Below are positions 1-10,742 of a DNA stretch of 64,000 bases, in pieces (within the stretch, counting starts at the first letter, position 1; each line of letters starts with the position of its first letter). The position numbers and the translations under genes are program-made. The notes under the pieces are model-generated. The model was not told the origin of the DNA and did not search any database. It saw only the letters and a list, made by a program, of their open reading frames with translations. This stretch comes from Hedera helix (taxonomy: Eukaryota > Streptophyta > Magnoliopsida > Apiales > Araliaceae), in assembly GCA_947179155.2 (NCBI GenBank), contig OX359285.1, forward strand, positions 10,894,010 to 10,958,009, read 5' to 3'.

Positions 1-33
1 CATCTTCAATGAAATCCTATGTTGATTATTGGA

Positions 34-53
34 CTCTCTCTCTCTCTCTCTCT
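34..53. repeat. (CT)n microsatellite
   Basis: A short run of CT dinucleotides in otherwise unremarkable AT-rich DNA. The remaining sequence up to 670 shows no convincing exon and is probably intron or flank of the KASII gene that follows. Confidence 0.8.
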
Positions 54-670
54 AAGGTTATCACCTAAAATTTAGACTGTAGACTTACGTTCTATATATA
101 CTTCGGTTGAAGGTTTAAAAATGGTGTTTCTGTAGTTTTTAGACACTCTTTGTTATTTATGATTATTGAAACCTTTCATGGTTTTCTGGATGTTCTTTCT
201 TTTTCAGGTTGGGAATATATTTTCTGGATGTTTGTAATTTAACTCTTGTCTTCACAAATTCTTTTACAGCACTTCTCAGTATTGTCTAGTTATAAATTAT
301 TCACTGTTTGTTCTATTTGTTATTTTTCTAATGTCTTGGAACACTTGGAAGTTGTTAACGAAAGTGAGATCGTCTGACTTTGCTCTTACCTATATGGCTA
401 TTCCATTCTGCACCTATAAACTTGTAATATTTTATTTTCGAGGAAGTAAACCATTCAATGCAGTAATTTTTATGTTTTTTTCTTTAGTTTTTCAACCAGG
501 TTAAATCCCTTGACTTATAAAATACAATTCTGTCGTTACTGTTGAGCATGTACTTTTCCTGAAAAATATACAATATTAGTTTTTTTAGACATTTATAACA
601 ATAGCAGAACATGTGATGCCCATCACATTTTATGTATAGTGTTTAAACCCTGTTTCATATGCATAAGCAG

Positions 671-2523
671 GGACTGGTGTCATTTTGTGCATAGAGAAAG
701 CCCTGGCTCAGTCTGGGGTATCCAGAGAAGATGTGAACTACATTAATGCGCATGCTACATCAACGTCAGCTGGTGACCTGAAGGAGTGTCAGGCACTCCT
801 TCATTGTTTTGGCCAGAATCAAGAGGTTACTTGAATGAATATAATTACTTGTTCAATGCTCAAACCAATATTTCAAAAGCTTAATGAGATCTTAATGTCC
901 ACAGTTACGAGTGAACTCTACAAAATCCATGATTGGTCACCTGCTAGGAGCAGCTTCCTGTTGCTGTGGAAGCTGTTGCAACTATTCAGGTACTGTTGTA
1001 TTTATTTAGTTGTGTCAAATACTGGAGATTAGAAATATTTTCCTTTTTGGGTATGTAATCTGATATTGGGTCTCTGACGTGAAATTATATGCAACTGAAA
1101 ATCTGTTATAATTGTATTGTAGTTGATCTTAACACCGCCTGTACTTATATACTATCACCATTAAGTAGTAGTGTCTATACTTTGCTTGCTTAACTTCCAG
1201 TGAATTCTTTTGACCACTTTCTTTTCCCCTAAAAAGAAGCTCTGTAGATCCGAAAAGTGTATGTAAAACCTTCATCCGAGTTTGGTGTTGATTGGCAAAT
1301 AGAATTTTTTTTTTTATAATTTTATAAAGCAAGAGCTCTTGGACATCATCCAATTTTGCCAGATATGCCCCTTCACTTCGTTTATTGACACCTCTTTTGA
1401 TGCTTGCAAGACTGATTCTGATATTCTATGTTTATGAAAGGTCGTGCTTCACGTAGTCTCACGTATCAGTTACACATATGATTGTGTATCTTAGTTTACA
1501 AAAACTTGTGTTGTTAAGGTAATTGACCAAAACTGAATCACTCGCAATGTTACTTTGTCAATATTTTTATTGCAAATCAATTCCTTAATGTTGTCGTTGT
1601 TCTCCTTGTTCTCATGAACTTCAGTGCAACTCTGAACTTGGTAATTAACGTTGATACCAAATTTACAATAGCAGCTTTTGGTTGATTGTTGACATCAATT
1701 TGTGTCTCCTTGTAGGCAATAAGAACAGGGTGGGTTCATCCAAATATTAATCTTGAAAATCCGGATAAAGGCGTGGTATGTTTCTTCTACATATACTGCT
1801 ATCTGTCAATATGCATGATTTTTTTGAAAATGTGTAATTGATTTGTTATAATCACTCTTCCAGCCATTAAAGCGGGTCATCTTAGCTGCTTGTTTTTCTA
1901 TACCTTCACCAGAAGGTCCACTGCTTTTATTAGCCAATAACACTGTAGACCAGGACTATTAGGGCTCTTTTTTCTTATATCTGTGTTTAGACCCCTCACA
2001 ATGAAAGCTACAAGGAACTAATGTACATTATGTTCGTGATCAAACGTAAGAACATTAAAGAAAAACAAAAATTTATATACTAATACTTCTAGGAATTTAG
2101 GAAATATATACCAACTAATTCTTACACTAGTTTCCTAGAATATAATTACTATATAAAACATTATGTTAATTAATATAGTTTTAGTAATATAGTCAATTCT
2201 TATCGTAAAAAAGCTAAAGAAGAATCCTGCTGAATCCAAGAACGCCAACCTATAGAGAATTGTCCTTGCTTCTTAGAATTTAAATATCTTAGCGGAACAT
2301 GTCCTTCTATTAATTGTTTCAATTCATTTTTGTACAGGTTATTACTTAGTCTTTTGGTTAATGTCATTTATAGCATGTATTTATCTGACTTCTTCACTCA
2401 AATCAGGACATGAATGTGCTGGTGGGACCGAAGAAAGAAAGACTGGACATTAAGGTTGCATTATCTAATTCGTTTGGGTTTGGTGGCCACAACTCATCAA
2501 TCTTTTTTGCTCCCTTCCAGTAG
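671..2523 (+). pseudogene. KASII: 3-oxoacyl-ACP synthase II (KASII), last four exons, frameshifted
   Basis: KASII is the plastid condensing enzyme that elongates C16 to C18 acyl-ACP in fatty acid synthesis. Four exons are read by conserved residues and AG/GT borders: 671-825 (INAHATST, with the first catalytic His), 905-989 (NSTKSMIGHLLGA, with the second catalytic His), 1716-1775 (AIRTGWVHPNINLENP) and 2407-2523 (VGPKKERL, then NSFGFGGHNSS, stop TAG at 2521). Resemblance to plant KASII rather than KASI rests on VGPKKERL and on ILCIEKALAQSGVSRED. Exon 2 is 85 nt long although its neighbours need a multiple of three. After LLGAA, seven bases stand where one Gly codon is expected (net +4), and read-through hits TAA early in exon 3. 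Exon 1 also has Ser in place of the usual Pro in HATSTPAGD. Upstream exons, including the Cys nucleophile, are not visible. This is either a decayed copy or a sequence error in a real gene; the identity of the family is certain. Confidence 0.85.
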
Positions 2524-3413
2524 ATGCACGACAACTCCAACATGGCTGTAGTTGATGTCTAAAGGGTATGTAAGCAGGCATTATAGTTTTCAAGTTATAT
2601 ATCAAAAAATAAAAATATATATATTTTAGGTGTGAAAATCTGAAAAGAATGGAACCATGGAAAGTTAAATTGAATTTGTTTCTATTTGAATAATGACAAA
2701 AATGATTTGTGCACAGAGTAGACTCATGTATTATATGCCCCCCCCTTAAGTTGATTAATTTTATGTGGTTTGGCACTTTGTCTTGTCGGCTCAGTCTTGG
2801 ACTATTATAGTGTCACTCAACTTACAATTAGATTTTAAAGTGTTTTGTGAGAGTTCCGTGAAAAAAATAATGTTTACATTGTCTTGGCTTCAAATACCAA
2901 GAGAAATACCGAAAGTGTATGGTTGCATTAATGTTTGTTTGGATTTTTTTGTTTGTTGTTTTTATGATATGCTTGGTAAGTAATGGATGTAACATGGTTT
3001 GCAGATTTTAGGAGTCCTCGATTCGATTCAGATTCAGATTCTATTTGGGTGATTGTATGTGGTTGAAGAAATCAAGTTTTGAAATGTTAATCTAAGATAT
3101 TACCGACCGGAGAGGGTGGCGCTCTCTAGTGGGAAAGGGTGCAACTGAATCAACCAGCCGCTGGGGTGGTAAGAGTTTTTTGATTTTGTTTATCCTTTCC
3201 CATGAGCTACAATGGGTTTTGGCAAGTGTTTTATATGAAAAATGGAAATATGATCATATTACTTTGGCTGTTTCAATTTACTTCTAAATAGAATGAAAAT
3301 TTGGTGATGCTAAGATATTTAGAGTTCTGTTGCTTTTAACTTGACCCATTTTGGAAAGTTTTGTGATGGAGTGTAGGCTATCAGAGTGAGGTGTTATTAT
3401 TATTATTATTTTA
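2524..3413. other. 3' flank of KASII, no gene seen
   Basis: AT-rich sequence after the KASII stop, probably containing the 3' UTR. No coding motif, RNA gene or repeat structure was recognised. Short open frames here have no family resemblance. Confidence 0.5.
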
Positions 3414-3546
3414 ATTTTTTTACAGAATACAGTGATTTAGATGTGATTTGAATGCATGTAAACAAATAGTATTGTACAGTTTGTAAACACTATTTATTTA
3501 TATACATCCAAATCATACATAAATTACTTTATTTTGTAAAAAATTT
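3414..3546. mobile_element. Foldback MITE, about 130 bp
   Basis: The left half starting TTTTTTACAGAATACAGTGA and the right half ending TTTGTAAAAAATTT are imperfect reverse complements over roughly 58 bp, so nearly the whole element folds into one hairpin around 3478. No coding capacity. A short tandem (ATT)n run abuts the left end. The target duplication could not be defined because both flanks are low-complexity A/T. Confidence 0.65.
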
Positions 3547-3650
3547 AATTTCAAAAAATTAGACTTGTTTTTAAAAAATAATAATAATAAATAAATAAAT
3601 CAACCGGACCCCCAAAGCAGAAGATTGTAATGGACTCATTTGAGGCCCAT

Positions 3651-4937
3651 TGTTGCTTAAATTTTATAAAATACTCGCAAGCACACGAATTTATTGCAAA
3701 ATAGTTTTATGTAAAGTACGAGGTCGATCCCACGAGGATTATTGAATAATTAATTAAATTTAAATTATATTCAATTCTAATTTAGTTAACAAAAAGTGAT
3801 TTTTGGAATAATTAAAACTAAAAACTAAATATAATGAAAATCAAAACTAATAAAATAACTAAACTTTTAATCAATGGAAGAAAATTCTGAGGTTCGGAAT
3901 CCACAATATTAATTATGTATATTTTATTATTCATTATTAATTTGGAGTAGCAATTTGAAAATCAATTCAATACTTTCTCAAGATTTTTCATTTAAGTACA
4001 TAAAAATATTTCGTTTGTAAATTCTTATTTTCAAGGTTCAATGTATAAGACCAAAGCATTATATGTATCTATTATTTGAAAAACAAATAATCTTAGTTCT
4101 TAATTAAAATATTTAAATCACAACCCGGATTAAATTAAATTAATTGAAACTATTCAAAATACATGATATTATGAATGAAACAATTTAATTTAATTCAACC
4201 AAATAAATTAGAATTATTAACATTAACACCAATTTGAGAATTTATAATAAATTTTGGAACATTACATAATTAATAATATTTCATCTTATACCTCAGAAAT
4301 AATTTTAGCAACACACAATAAAATCATAAACAAAAACAAAGTAATAAATCGTCATACTGAAACTTGTTGCAGCTGATTTAATTCTGCTTCTACAGCTCCT
4401 GCTTTGATCATTGTTTGATACGCAGCTGCTTGGTTTGTTACTTCTTCGGTGATGTATGATGCTGGCTCCACGTTGGCTTATGTATTAAGGCTGCTACTTT
4501 AGTGATATTTGGTTGCAGCGTGATGATGATGGATGATGATGCACGCAGCTTCTTTTGTTGCTTTTTTATTTCTTTTGTGTTGCTTTGCTGCTCCGTTCTT
4601 CCGTTGCTTCAGTGTTGCGTTCTTCTTTTTATAATATGTTGATGAAGTGTCGTGCTATATAAAATGCTAATTCTCACTTATCTCGTAAAAGTCCGACAAC
4701 TTCGTCTTTCTTAGCCTTTATCTCCATAAAAAGATAATTCAAATAGAATCCCAACTCCTTTGCAATCCTGAAACTCAAGTGGGACTAATACTTGCGACTC
4801 TTTTTATTTCCTTGGCTTTGAATTTGGATCCATCGTTTAGGCTATTAGTTTTTCACAAAACCTGTTCAACAAAATAAGTTTAATAAAATCGGACTATTAA
4901 AACTATTAATTGAAGGAAATAAATGTATTCAAAATCA
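3651..4937 (-). mobile_element. Solo LTR, Athila-type family D (copy 1)
   Basis: Starts TGTTGCTTAAATT and ends AAAATCA, flanked on both sides by the 5-bp duplication CCCAT (3646-3650 and 4938-4942). It aligns along its length with the LTR of element D at 48561-53327, including the sector around GTCGATCCCACGAGGA. That element reads on the minus strand, so this LTR is given the same orientation. No internal region is attached, so it is a solo LTR left by recombination. About 1287 bp. Confidence 0.85.
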
Positions 4938-4942
4938 CCCAT

Positions 4943-5536
4943 TAATTAATGTATATGAACTTTTTAGTCTCTGTGAGTGACAACATTCCCTTAAATCTTT
5001 GTTTTGATGGGTTTCCTTGGGCCAGGAAGATGAATTATTGAGCTAAACTCATTTCCGGTAAGGACCTCAAGGGCGTTTTCTTTGTTAGTAACTAACTAAG
5101 GCCTTAGTCCATGATCAGAAAGACATTAATAATTGTAGCAAATTGGGTAAATTTTCATTCATTTGGTTGGTTAGCAGGTAACCTGCGCAAGCTTAGCCCA
5201 AAAATAATCAAAATAAAAAAAGATAATCAGCCCAAGTTGCTTGAGTTGGCATTAGATTGTGCCTTGGGGACATGCATCGTTCCGAGTATAATACTGTAGA
5301 ACAACAAAAGTTAAGAATCGTCGGTTGCAAAATTAGACGTGTAGAACAACAAAAGTTAAGAATAATAAAAAAGGAAGCAAAAATTTAATGATATGAGAGC
5401 ATTTCCTACGTGGGTGGTGGATCTCTTCCAATTCATTAAAAGGGACAGCTCGTTAAATTTTTGGCACGAACATGTTAGGTTTTCAGCCAATTCTGGACCA
5501 GATATTTATGCTGCACGGTTGTACACGTTAAAAATT

Positions 5537-5586
<50 letters not shown>

Positions 5587-5629
5587 TATATATATATATA
5601 TAGGTGAGTGATCCATAACATGTATTCGC
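4943..5629. other. Intergenic DNA with a direct repeat and (TA)n tracts
   Basis: No gene recognised. A direct repeat of about 22 bp beginning GTAGAACAACAAAAGTTAAG occurs at 5295 and again at 5340. Long (TA)n runs lie at about 5541-5584 and 5590-5602, just beside the next foldback element. Confidence 0.6.
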
Positions 5630-5885
5630 TATGGATCTTTATAGGACATATTATCCATACATTTCAAAACAAAAGTAAACGGTTAAAATTAGAAATTAAA
5701 AATCTACTTCAACAATTAAGAGTAGCAGATGTTTAAAAAATTCGTTAATAATAGTAGCGGATATCCATCTGAAAGTCAAACCCTAAACTAAATTTTAAAA
5801 GTAGACGTTTATTTTCAGTTTCTAATTATAACTATTTACTCTGATTTTGAAAGGTATAAATAGTGCATGTCCTATAAAAACAGAC
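5630..5885. mobile_element. Foldback MITE with about 75-bp inverted ends
   Basis: The segment from TTTATAGGACAT near 5639 is repeated in inverted orientation up to ATGTCCTATAAA near 5876. Arms of about 75 bp match at roughly three quarters of positions around a 100-bp centre. There is no open frame with family resemblance. The outer borders are approximate. Confidence 0.6.
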
Positions 5886-6299
5886 GTTTATTTGTCAATG
5901 TATTGAGTACACTGAAATATTACATTAAATTATCGTTATGGGGGTGGGGGAGTACGACTTGAACCCATGCCCATTGGCATAGGCGGTTGGCTAGCGTTAC
6001 TCTTCTTTTTATGAATATAAAAGTTTTACATAGGACATTTATTTTTGCAGTTATTTTTTGAAATGAAAAAAAAATAATCTCTAAAATTTATTATTGAAAG
6101 AATTTTTTTTTATCAAAAATATATTTAAATTTAAAATTGATGTGAATTTAATTAATTTATATCAATATAATTATTAATATTATAAAGTATTTAAAAAATA
6201 CTATTAATTATATATAATTTGAAACGGAGGAGGCTTTGAAACAGAAAATAGGTTTGTTAGCCACTGAAAGTGTGTTGGGCAAGGTATGGACGAATTTGA

Positions 6300-6468
6300 T
6301 TAGGATGGAATTGACATCAATTTTATCTTAATAAGTTCATAATATTTTTCATTATATTGAGTTGATAACTTGTCACATTTTTTTAATGACACATTTTTTT
6401 ATACCCAATTTAATAAAAAATATCAAAAATTTATTAAAATAAAATTAATACCAACTTCACTTTAACCG
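6300..6468. mobile_element. Foldback MITE, A/T-rich
   Basis: The left arm (GACATCAATTTTATCTTAATAA) is imperfectly complementary to the right arm (TTATTAAAATAAAATTAATACC) over about 60 bp, with a short loop near 6385. Borders are approximate and no target duplication was established. Confidence 0.55.
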
Positions 6469-7050
6469 GATGCGATATAAACCATAATATGCTTTTCCCA
6501 TTGTTTCAGTTATGGGCACAGTTCTATCATTTCGCGAAAATCAAAATTTCTTTACGTACATGTTTTGTGTGTAGTGATATTTAGAGATAAAAAACATAAA
6601 TTATTTAAAAATTATTATTAAATGTAAATTAGATTAATTTCTAAATAAGATTTATTATTTATAAAAACAATTAATTTTATATTTAAAAATAGGTGTAATA
6701 TTTATTGTTATTATTATTTTTTGAGGTTACAAGTGTGTCAACAATTAGATTAGAATCAATATACGGCATGCATTCAACAAATAATAGAATGGAACAGATA
6801 TAAAATATATTGTTACACCAATTAAATACTAGTAGAGTTACTACTAGCAAGAAAATTATATAAAAAATGGAAAAATAAAATAAAATAAAAATAGACAACA
6901 TACCGACTTACTCATTCACACAAGAACAAAGAGAGGTACGAGATATATACCACAAGGCGGGAGGAGGAGGAGGACTAGCTAGTTAATTAGAGTAAATACA
7001 TGGAAATAATATAACTAGCCAAATAAAATCGGAACCACCGTCGAATAGGA
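6469..7050. other. A/T-rich spacer, probable 3' region of the PMEI gene
   Basis: No gene or element identified. The part next to 7050 should hold the 3' UTR of the minus-strand inhibitor gene. A GA-rich patch lies at about 6958-6973. Confidence 0.45.
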
Positions 7051-7635
7051 TCAGTTCCGGCGACTCTGATCGTCGAGAAGATTGATGAGGTAAAGCGCGT
7101 TACTGGTAACTTTAGCCACGTTCGTTATTTTCCGCTTCACATCCGTCCTTATTTTACCGTCGATCTCTTTAAATCCGTCCATACAGGTGTCCTCATTCGT
7201 CAAGGCGCCGCTCACCCACGTCTCCACATTGCTCATCTGCCACCGGAACTCGCTCCCCAGCCGGAGATGCTTTAGCTCCGATAGCGTTTTGGTGAATTCG
7301 TCGACCGAGTCAGATATCTGGACCAGGCAGTCACTCAATGCACTTTTCTCTCTCTTACTGCTCCCGCTCTTGAGACTGGCTAGGAACTCCGACGCCTTTT
7401 GGGCCCGAGCGAGGCTTATTTTCACGGCGGCCTGAGCCAGGTCGCGTGGGGTGCTGGCTGATGGCGCGTAGGAGGAGAGTGTTCGGAGGCAGATGTCTGG
7501 GTAGCTGGCGTTGACGCACGAGGAATGGACGAGGTCGTGGGAGCCGTCGCCGGCGGCGGAGCGGAGGAGAACGGAGGAGAGAGAAAGGGAGATGAGGATG
7601 GGGAGGAGACGGGAGAAAGTGGCGGAAGTGGCCAT
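7051..7635 (-). CDS. Pectin methylesterase/invertase inhibitor (PMEI domain), 194 aa
   Basis: A complete single-exon gene for a secreted cell-wall or apoplastic inhibitor, which would block pectin methylesterase or, less likely, invertase. Residues 1 to about 28 form a signal peptide (hydrophobic LLPILISLSLSSVLL, cleavage near SAAG). The mature part is one PMEI four-helix domain with the four conserved cysteines at 40 and 49 (hairpin, SSCVNASYPDIC), 103 (LSDCL) and 151 (EDTCMDGF). The TWVSGALTNEDTC stretch is typical of plant PMEIs, and the length of 194 aa is normal. The ATG at 7633-7635 is the only start that keeps the whole signal peptide. The coding sequence is much richer in G+C than its surroundings, as expected of a maintained gene. 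Whether it acts on pectin methylesterase or invertase cannot be told from sequence. Confidence 0.93.
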   Translation of the reverse strand: MATSATFSRLLPILISLSLSSVLLRSAAGDGSHDLVHSSCVNASYPDICLRTLSSYAPSASTPRDLAQAAVKISLARAQKASEFLASLKSGSSKREKSALSDCLVQISDSVDEFTKTLSELKHLRLGSEFRWQMSNVETWVSGALTNEDTCMDGFKEIDGKIRTDVKRKITNVAKVTSNALYLINLLDDQSRRN

Positions 7636-7678
7636 GCGCGCTTATTTCGGTAGTACTCCTATACTGTACGCGGGTTGA

Positions 7679-7685
7679 ATTTATA
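7679..7685 (-). promoter_or_regulatory. TATA box of the PMEI gene
   Basis: Reads TATAAAT on the minus strand, about 44 bp upstream of the ATG. This would give a short 5' leader. It is the only good TATA element near the start. Confidence 0.55.
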
Positions 7686-7689
7686 GGGG

Positions 7690-8535
7690 TGGATAAAAAT
7701 TGAGAAATATTTAGGGTCATCAAATTGGAATTTAATTACCATATTACCAATCTTGTTGAGAAACGAATAAGTTTTTCTATGTCGATATTAATAAATACTG
7801 GTGTATATATATATATATAAAATAATATAAAAAAAAGAAACCTATATATTAGATTTCTTAAACTTTCACATTTAATCGCAAGTTGTATTATTGTAAGTCA
7901 TTCTTCTTTTGGCAAAATATAGTGGGACGTAGGAGGTTAAATTTGGAAATAGAAAGGTTGGCCGGAGTAAATGCACCGGTGACCGAATGTGAGGTGGGCA
8001 CTTGTCAGTCAATTCATAAATCCTCCCTCACCTCCTAATTAACGACGTTTACATTTACCGGCTGGCAGCAAGTGCACTGGATTCGTTCATGCCAATCAGA
8101 GAAATGATTTTAGCATTTATGTGTGACAACGTCATCCATTTCCGTTAAATATTTGAATAATTAGACAGTTTCCATTAACAATTATGTTACTAATTATGTA
8201 CTTGTTACTAGGGCACATGCATATTAATATGACACTATACTTTTAAAAATATCATTTTGCACCTCGTTTCATTTCCACTTTTTTAAAAATGCCACAAACT
8301 TTTATTGATGTAGTTTTGGAAATTTTACCATGTCTAACTAGACTGTTGCGGAACAATCTTCTCATTTCGTTACAAAACCAACTACTTATATACCGTTCAA
8401 TGCGCACACACTCTTCACGTGATCACTTAGATTGAATAAGAAGAGTTCAAAGGGTGATTTAAAAATTGAAAAATAAATAGTGTAAAGGGGTATATTTGAA
8501 AGTGTAATTATCCATGAGGTATAATCATTTTTAAG

Positions 8536-8599
<64 letters not shown>

Positions 8600-9955
8600 G
8601 TTATCTTTTAAGTCATTACTGTTGCAATATTATAAACACATGGGGAGGGGGATTGAACTCAGAAACTTAAGAGTTTTGTTACACGTGATGATAATTTTAT
8701 GTGGACTATAACGTATGTGAATATATGAAATAAAAATGAGTTAAGAAGAAGAATATACATTAATATTCAATTTTATCGCTTTAAAGTCTAGATCTAACTT
8801 TATGATCTAATTTATCTACTTCTACCATTTTCAGAATAGTAAAGTTAAATTTGAGTGAAATATCATTAATAAAAAAACAATTGGCAAGATCAATGAATTA
8901 CATACGAGTTGCTAGTGTTAGTTTTCCTAGTCTCTTTCTTTTGTTTCTATGTTTGGGTTTTTATGGTTCACGGGTCCAATGAATAATTTCGTAGCAATTA
9001 ATATCTCAACCCTATCACATTACATACAGTAGAATGAATCTAGCCTCAGATTGGCTTTCGATCAGTCCCACGTCCGACGAGTTAACCATAATTAATGCAA
9101 AGCACGTTAGCTTTTAAGTTCATTAAATCTTTTCTAAACATGGAATATTCTAGTCTAATTTAGGAAAACATGTTTGTTGTATTAGTAATCATTAGTGAGA
9201 CTCAAGTAGCCAAATTATTGGAATTTAATTGAATTATATTCAAATTATTCCAAAACTTCAAATTTAAGCTCAAAGTTTGACTCTCCACGTGTTACCTACC
9301 TTTATAAAAATATATTATTATGAATCAAACTTAGTATTATAAATAGAAAATAAGAAAATATATTTACAATTGCACTTTAACAAGTATAGAGTCTAACTAT
9401 AATTAAAAGCAAAATAAAAAAAAATAATAACTAATTATTCTATTTCTATTGAGATATGTATATGTTATTAGAGTATTTATTGAACATCAATTTGAATTTG
9501 TTTAACGGAGTCTGTATTGTATATTTATGGTCGAGATTCTGCTTGGATTCTACTTGTGCACTGTATTTTGAACTCCTTTTTATTTATTTATTTAAATTTG
9601 GATTGTATTATTAATGTTGGGCTGCGTATTTTAATAGATTAAATGAGTTGTTTATATTGGGTCTTAACCCTGTACCCCATTAGTATATTAGTATGACAAT
9701 TACTTTGAACAATAACTGAGACGTGATCAATTACCTTTTCTGAAGTAGCCGTTGCTACCCAATAGAAAGAGAGGAGAAAAATCGATGAATATAAAAGACA
9801 AGTGGACAATAAAGGTACGAAATAATGTCATTCTATCCTATTGAATAATAAGCATCTCTATTTTTAATATATCTTGAAGCATGTAATTACTTTCACACCG
9901 GATGTATCTCTCAACAGTCTAAGTCGTCAAGTATTTTCAATTATTTAAGAAAATT
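7690..9955. other. Intergenic DNA, no gene seen
   Basis: AT-rich DNA upstream of the PMEI gene. It contains (TA)n tracts at about 7806-7819 and 8539-8595 and no recognisable coding region. The PMEI upstream control region presumably lies in its left part. Confidence 0.5.
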
Positions 9956-10092
9956 GATATTTTCACAAGGTTCTTTGATATTTTGACATAAAAATTGTCG
10001 CTATAGGTATATAACAACGGTTTTGACCGTTGCTATAGGTCTATAGCGACATTTTATATGTAAAAATATCAAAAAATTCTGTAAAAATATCA
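9956..10092. mobile_element. Foldback MITE with GTCGCTATAG arms
   Basis: One long hairpin: the left half (GATATTTTCACAAGG, then TTGTCGCTATAGG and CAACGG) is matched in inverted order by the right half (CCGTTG, CTATAGCGAC, then AAAATATCAC). The turn lies in the TTTTGA at 10021-10026. It is non-coding. The target duplication is not clear. Confidence 0.7.
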
Positions 10093-10256
10093 CTTCCCTT
10101 ATTTAATTATGTATATTCGACATCCTGGATGGCGGTTGAGAATTCAAACAGATTCGAAAATAAACAATTAACAAATAACAAATTTGAGTCGTGCTCTTTT
10201 TTTTCCTTTCAAATTTGTGTGTAGTTCGTTTTTTGGCATTACTCAAGGCTTTTAGG

Positions 10257-10734
10257 CAATATTTTCAAAATCGGGCCGGTTATTGAACTGAAAATACTAC
10301 TGGGTGAATGAATCACTGGTTCAACTAGTGGTTAAATCGTTATTGAACCAGTGATGTCATAAATATATAAATATATATTATTAATAATTAATAAAATTTT
10401 AAAAATCTAATTTTTTGTAAGCTAAAATATAACGAAATTATGTTATAATATTACTAAAAATATTTTTTGTAAAAAAAATAAAATAAAAAATACTTCAAAA
10501 CTAATTCAACTGGGTCAAATAACCAATTTTACTTGTTGAACCGGTGATCAACTGATTTTTGACCAGATTAGTTGAATCGAACTGAAAAGTGAACCGGGTC
10601 AAATAACCAATTTTACTGGTTGAATCGGTGGTCAACCGATTTTTGACCAAATTAGTTGAACTGAATTGAAAAGTGAACCGGGTCTCGGTTCAATCGGTCC
10701 GACAGTTCGGTTCGGTTCGAATTTCAAAACATTG
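10257..10734. mobile_element. hAT-type MITE, 478 bp, perfect 8-bp TSD
   Basis: Inverted ends CAATATTTTCAAAATCGGGC and, read inward from the other side, CAATGTTTTGAAATTCGAAC agree at most positions. The 8-bp duplication CTTTTAGG flanks both sides exactly (10249-10256 and 10735-10742). Eight-bp duplications with ends starting CA are typical of the hAT superfamily. There is no transposase, so the element is non-autonomous. An 84-bp unit rich in GGTTGAA/TTCAACC-type motifs is tandemly duplicated inside (10512-10595 and 10596-10679). Confidence 0.88.
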
Positions 10735-10742
10735 CTTTTAGG

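Noticed and set aside
835..1032. 65-codon frame over KASII exon 2
   Set aside because: It runs through intron into the frameshifted exon; the real coding signal is the spliced exon 905-989.
7187..7435. Plus-strand open frame inside the PMEI gene
   Set aside because: It is a shadow of the minus-strand coding sequence, and its translation shows no family features.
7355..7723. Minus-strand 122-codon frame overlapping the PMEI start
   Set aside because: Out of frame with the PMEI domain, with an Arg/Pro-rich translation typical of a shifted G+C-rich gene.
8640..8690. GATTGAACTC text as a tRNA gene or SINE
   Set aside because: Only a weak box B resemblance; no cloverleaf, box A or tail could be drawn.
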